Of a DNA stretch of 64,000 nucleotides, positions 62,305-64,000 are shown one piece after another (positions within the stretch are counted from its first letter, which is position 1; each line of letters begins with the position of its first letter). Below the pieces are notes generated by a model that made no database searches, was not told where the DNA came from, and worked only from the letters and a program-made list of their open reading frames with translations. A program made the translations under genes and the position numbers. The stretch is from RGIG3178 sp964533965. GTDB taxonomy: Bacteria; Bacillota; Clostridia; Christensenellales; QAND01. The stretch spans positions 10,005 through 74,004 of the forward strand of contig CAZHNN010000014.1 in assembly GCA_964533965.1 (NCBI GenBank). The letters run 5' to 3'.

Positions 62305-62688
62305 ATGCAGGTCAAAGGTACTTTTGCCCACTACAATTTCAACGTCCGTGATCTGGACGCTTCCGTAGCGTTCTATGAAAAGGCGCTTGGGCTTACGGTA
62401 AAACGGGAGAACCGGGCCAAGGACGGCCGGTTCGCCATGAAATACCTGACCGACGGCACCACTTCCTTTTTGCTGGAGCTCACCTGGCTTCGCGATTGGG
62501 ACAGGCCGTACAATCTCGGCGACAACGAAATGCACCTATGCCTGACGGTCCCTGCCGGGCAGTACGACGAGATTCGCGAATATCATCGCGGTATGGGCGC
62601 CATCTGTTATGAGAACTTCGACATGAACCTGTATTTCATCGCCGACCCGGACGGATATTGGATTGAGGTTGTTCCGGACAAGCGATAG
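62305..62688 (+). CDS. VOC-family (glyoxalase/dioxygenase-like) protein
   Basis: 127 aa with two beta-alpha-beta-beta-beta units of the vicinal-oxygen-chelate fold. Likely metal ligands are His-9 in FAHYNFNVRDLDASVAFYEKA, a Glu in LLELTWLRDW, His in EMHLCLTV and Glu in YWIEVVP. It resembles lactoylglutathione-lyase-like proteins, but the family covers several reactions. ATG 62305 has AAAGGACGG. Last gene before a terminator. Confidence 0.82.
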   Translation: MQVKGTFAHYNFNVRDLDASVAFYEKALGLTVKRENRAKDGRFAMKYLTDGTTSFLLELTWLRDWDRPYNLGDNEMHLCLTVPAGQYDEIREYHRGMGAICYENFDMNLYFIADPDGYWIEVVPDKR

Positions 62689-62703
62689 CATGGATCCAAC
62701 ATA

Positions 62704-62734
62704 AGCGGTTGCCTGCAAAGGCGGCTGCTTTTTT
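62704..62734 (+). terminator. Terminator after VOC gene
   Basis: AGCGGTTGCC and GGCGGCTGCT pair with some G-U pairs, followed by a T-run. Confidence 0.75.
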
Positions 62735-62919
62735 CAACCCATCAAGCTTTTCATGCAGCCATTATGGAATCTGCCGTATTTTCGTGTCAAAACGAGCATT
62801 TCCGCCCGTTACGCCTTTGTCGCTGTGGGTATACTAGCATCGCTTCAACGAATACAATTGACAAAGAATTCCACGGAATGTACGATTATTGGTGACCAAC
62901 CGATTATAGGAGGCTTTTC

Positions 62920-63354
62920 GTGAGACGAAACTTCTTATTCGATACATTAAACAAAGTGCTTCTTGGCGTTGCATTGGCCTGCTTGTTTTTGCTTCCTTCA
63001 ACCTATACCTTAATGCTTGCCGGCGCCTGCTTTGTGCTTGTACTCATGCGGGCTTTCTCACGGGATTACCAAGCGCGCCAGCGTGAGAACGACATCTTTA
63101 AGAATTTCTTCGCAAGGCAAAAAGCAAAGGCCAACTCGAAAAAAGGTACCAAGGTTCGCCGCATACGCCCCGTATACGAAGGCCGGGCCGGGGAATCCAC
63201 CATGCATGCCAACGCGGACACCCCCAAAAGCGACAGCACGCACCGCGTTTACAAATGCCCCAAGTGCAAGCAATCGTTGCGTGTCCCCAAAGGCAAGGGA
63301 AAAATCCTCATCACCTGCCAGAACTGCGGCCACAAATTCCAAAAGAAAACCTGA
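62920..63354 (+). CDS. Membrane protein with C-terminal zinc ribbon
   Basis: 144 aa. Two short hydrophobic helices (residues ~10-45) lead into a basic cytoplasmic linker. A zinc ribbon follows with two CxxC knuckles (KCPKCKQSL and TCQNCGHKF). Such small proteins are widespread in Clostridia and uncharacterised. GTG start at 62920 with AGGAGG 9-10 nt upstream. The zinc ribbon could bind nucleic acid or a partner at the membrane; no function is assigned. Confidence 0.75.
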   Translation: MRRNFLFDTLNKVLLGVALACLFLLPSTYTLMLAGACFVLVLMRAFSRDYQARQRENDIFKNFFARQKAKANSKKGTKVRRIRPVYEGRAGESTMHANADTPKSDSTHRVYKCPKCKQSLRVPKGKGKILITCQNCGHKFQKKT

Positions 63355-63388
63355 TCTAAATGTAGCCGTACTATCGGATCGTGGTAAA

Positions 63389-63417
63389 CAATCCACAACA
63401 TCCACATTTTTTCCACA
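63389..63417. other. Three DnaA-box-like nonamers
   Basis: CAATCCACA (63389-63397), ACATCCACA (63398-63406) and TTTTCCACA (63409-63417) share the TCCACA core with the DnaA box TTATCCACA (one or two mismatches) and lie in one direction within 29 bp. A near-perfect CGGAT(C/T)GTGG inverted pair (63375-63384 with 63413-63422) encloses them. Confidence 0.3.
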
Positions 63418-63479
63418 ATCCGATTGTGCAAAGCGGCCTACCTGCGTTGTATGTATCATTTATTGAAAGGAGGATCACC

Positions 63480-63605
63480 ATGAGCAAGATCGTTTGCACT
63501 GTCTGTTCCTATGAAACGGACGTGGAGGGCGGAGTGGCGGCACTTCCGGATGACTTTGTCTGCCCCGTCTGCGGCGTAGGAAAGGATATGTTCGAAGACG
63601 CATAA
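63480..63605 (+). CDS. Short rubredoxin-like protein
   Basis: 41 aa. Iron is held by C6-x-x-C9 and C28-P-x-C31-G. The C-terminal DDFVCPVCGVGKDMFEDA is a textbook rubredoxin end, while the loop between knuckles is shortened by about ten residues against the usual 52-54. This resembles the rubredoxin domain of rubrerythrins. A one-electron carrier in an anaerobe, probably in oxygen or peroxide defence. ATG 63480 has AAAGGAGG. A terminator follows. Confidence 0.88.
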   Translation: MSKIVCTVCSYETDVEGGVAALPDDFVCPVCGVGKDMFEDA

Positions 63606-63621
63606 ACGCATCCGACCTACG

Positions 63622-63656
63622 GGAATGGGCGGAACCAAACCGTCCATTCCTTTTTC
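63622..63656 (+). terminator. Terminator after rubredoxin gene
   Basis: GGAATGGGCGG/CCGTCCATTCC (63622-63632 with 63640-63650) and five T's. Confidence 0.85.
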
Positions 63657-63766
63657 TTGCCTTGCGTTGACTTTGTCATACGGAACTCATATGAACGTCA
63701 TCGGCTCTACCAGCACCTTATTGGGCCGGAAATATTCCTGCATAAATATTTCATAAAAATAGGGTG

Positions 63767-63795
63767 TTGACATCATCATCCCGGCTTGCTAATAT
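63767..63795 (+). promoter_or_regulatory. Strong promoter before the structured RNA at the right edge
   Basis: Perfect TTGACA (63767-63772), a 17-bp spacer ending in TGC (extended -10) and TAATAT (63790-63795). The predicted start is near 63802. Confidence 0.65.
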
Positions 63796-63799
63796 AAAT

Positions 63800-64000
63800 G
63801 AGCGTCGCCGAGAGCAAGAGCCCAAAGCAACGCAAGAACCTTAACAGATAGCGGCAGGCCGGATACAGTGAGCGTCCACCGGGAACGGAGACGGACGCGA
63901 CAGTCCGCAAGTATGCGGACAGTCCGCAGGTATGCGGACGAGACAACCAGAAACTGGTTGTTGACGAAAGTGAAACGGTTTGTTACTATAAGAATCCACG
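63800..64000 (+). ncRNA. Structured non-coding RNA, possibly the 5' part of a group II intron (cut by window end)
   Basis: No open frame. The sequence is rich in purines and local hairpins. GTCCGCA/TGCGGAC occurs twice in a 19-nt direct tandem repeat (63902-63920, 63921-63939), then AACCAG-AAA-CTGGTT (63945-63959). Segments such as CAACGCAAGAACCTTAAC, CAGTGAGCGTC with CCGGGAACGG, and GAAAGTGAAACGG resemble domain I of bacterial group II introns as I remember them. I find no clear GTGYG 5' boundary, and no reverse transcriptase is visible because the window ends. A different structured RNA transcribed from the promoter at 63767 remains possible. Confidence 0.5.

Noticed and set aside
63801..63850. 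Possible rRNA fragment (AACGCAAGAACCTTA resembles a 16S rRNA segment)
   Set aside because: The likeness covers only about 15 nt; the surrounding sequence does not match rRNA and instead forms hairpins of another pattern.
63902..63939. CRISPR-like repeat
   Set aside because: Only two abutting 19-nt copies with no spacers; they are self-complementary hairpins within a longer RNA structure.

Overview
This window is 64 kb of chromosome from an anaerobic, endospore-forming Clostridia-class Firmicute. The evidence is spmA/spmB, a CotH-family protein, pyruvate:ferredoxin oxidoreductase, a rubredoxin, addAB, Firmicute-style GGAGG ribosome-binding sites and frequent TTG/GTG starts. Base composition is moderately GC-rich by eye. 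A run of 10 Ns (27048-27057) shows a draft, probably metagenome-derived, assembly. I cannot name the genus.

Layout. 1-9.5 kb: the 3' part of leuS, two tandem PHP-phosphatase paralogs each with its own promoter, PFOR on the minus strand, then hisC directly coupled to a third PHP gene. 9.6-10.5 kb: an AT-rich one-gene island between two ~90-105 bp inverted repeats that look like a mobile cassette. 10.5-19.3 kb, mostly minus strand: a radical SAM gene linked to tatD, metG, comB, spmA-spmB, rlmH, walJ and murA. 19.4-26.5 kb: an origin-type cluster rpmH-rnpA-yidD-yidC-khpB(jag)-mnmE-mnmG-rsmG. dnaA is not in the window.

26.6-36.9 kb: a minus-strand arginine/carbamoyl-phosphate operon argC-argJ-argB-argD-argF-carA-carB. 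Its last gene reads through, without a stop, into diaminopimelate epimerase (dapF), predicting a CarB-DapF fusion. The operon has a near-consensus promoter and an ARG-box-like palindrome overlapping the start of transcription. It separates rsmG from the partition genes noc, parA and parB (37.5-40.3 kb), between which lie two perfect parS sites.

40.3-49.9 kb: housekeeping genes (cvpA, a DUF5711-like gene, a YkuS-like gene, a lipid kinase, a CCA-adding-type enzyme, an alpha/beta hydrolase lacking its nucleophile, a DUF951 gene, lepB, rpsF-ssb-rpsR, a solute-binding protein, pyrophosphatase, thpR). 50.1-56.9 kb: addB-addA. 57.1-61.5 kb: a three-gene surface/polymer cluster: a large lamin-tail/CotH protein, a VTC-type polyphosphate polymerase and a DUF4956 membrane protein. 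It is followed by an MBL hydrolase, a VOC protein, a zinc-ribbon membrane protein and a short rubredoxin. The last 200 bp have a strong promoter and a highly structured RNA-like sequence resembling the 5' part of a group II intron, cut by the window end.

The most unusual items are the CarB-DapF fusion (with Ser in place of the first catalytic Cys of DapF), the inverted-repeat island, the CotH-VTC-DUF4956 cluster and the structured RNA at the right edge.
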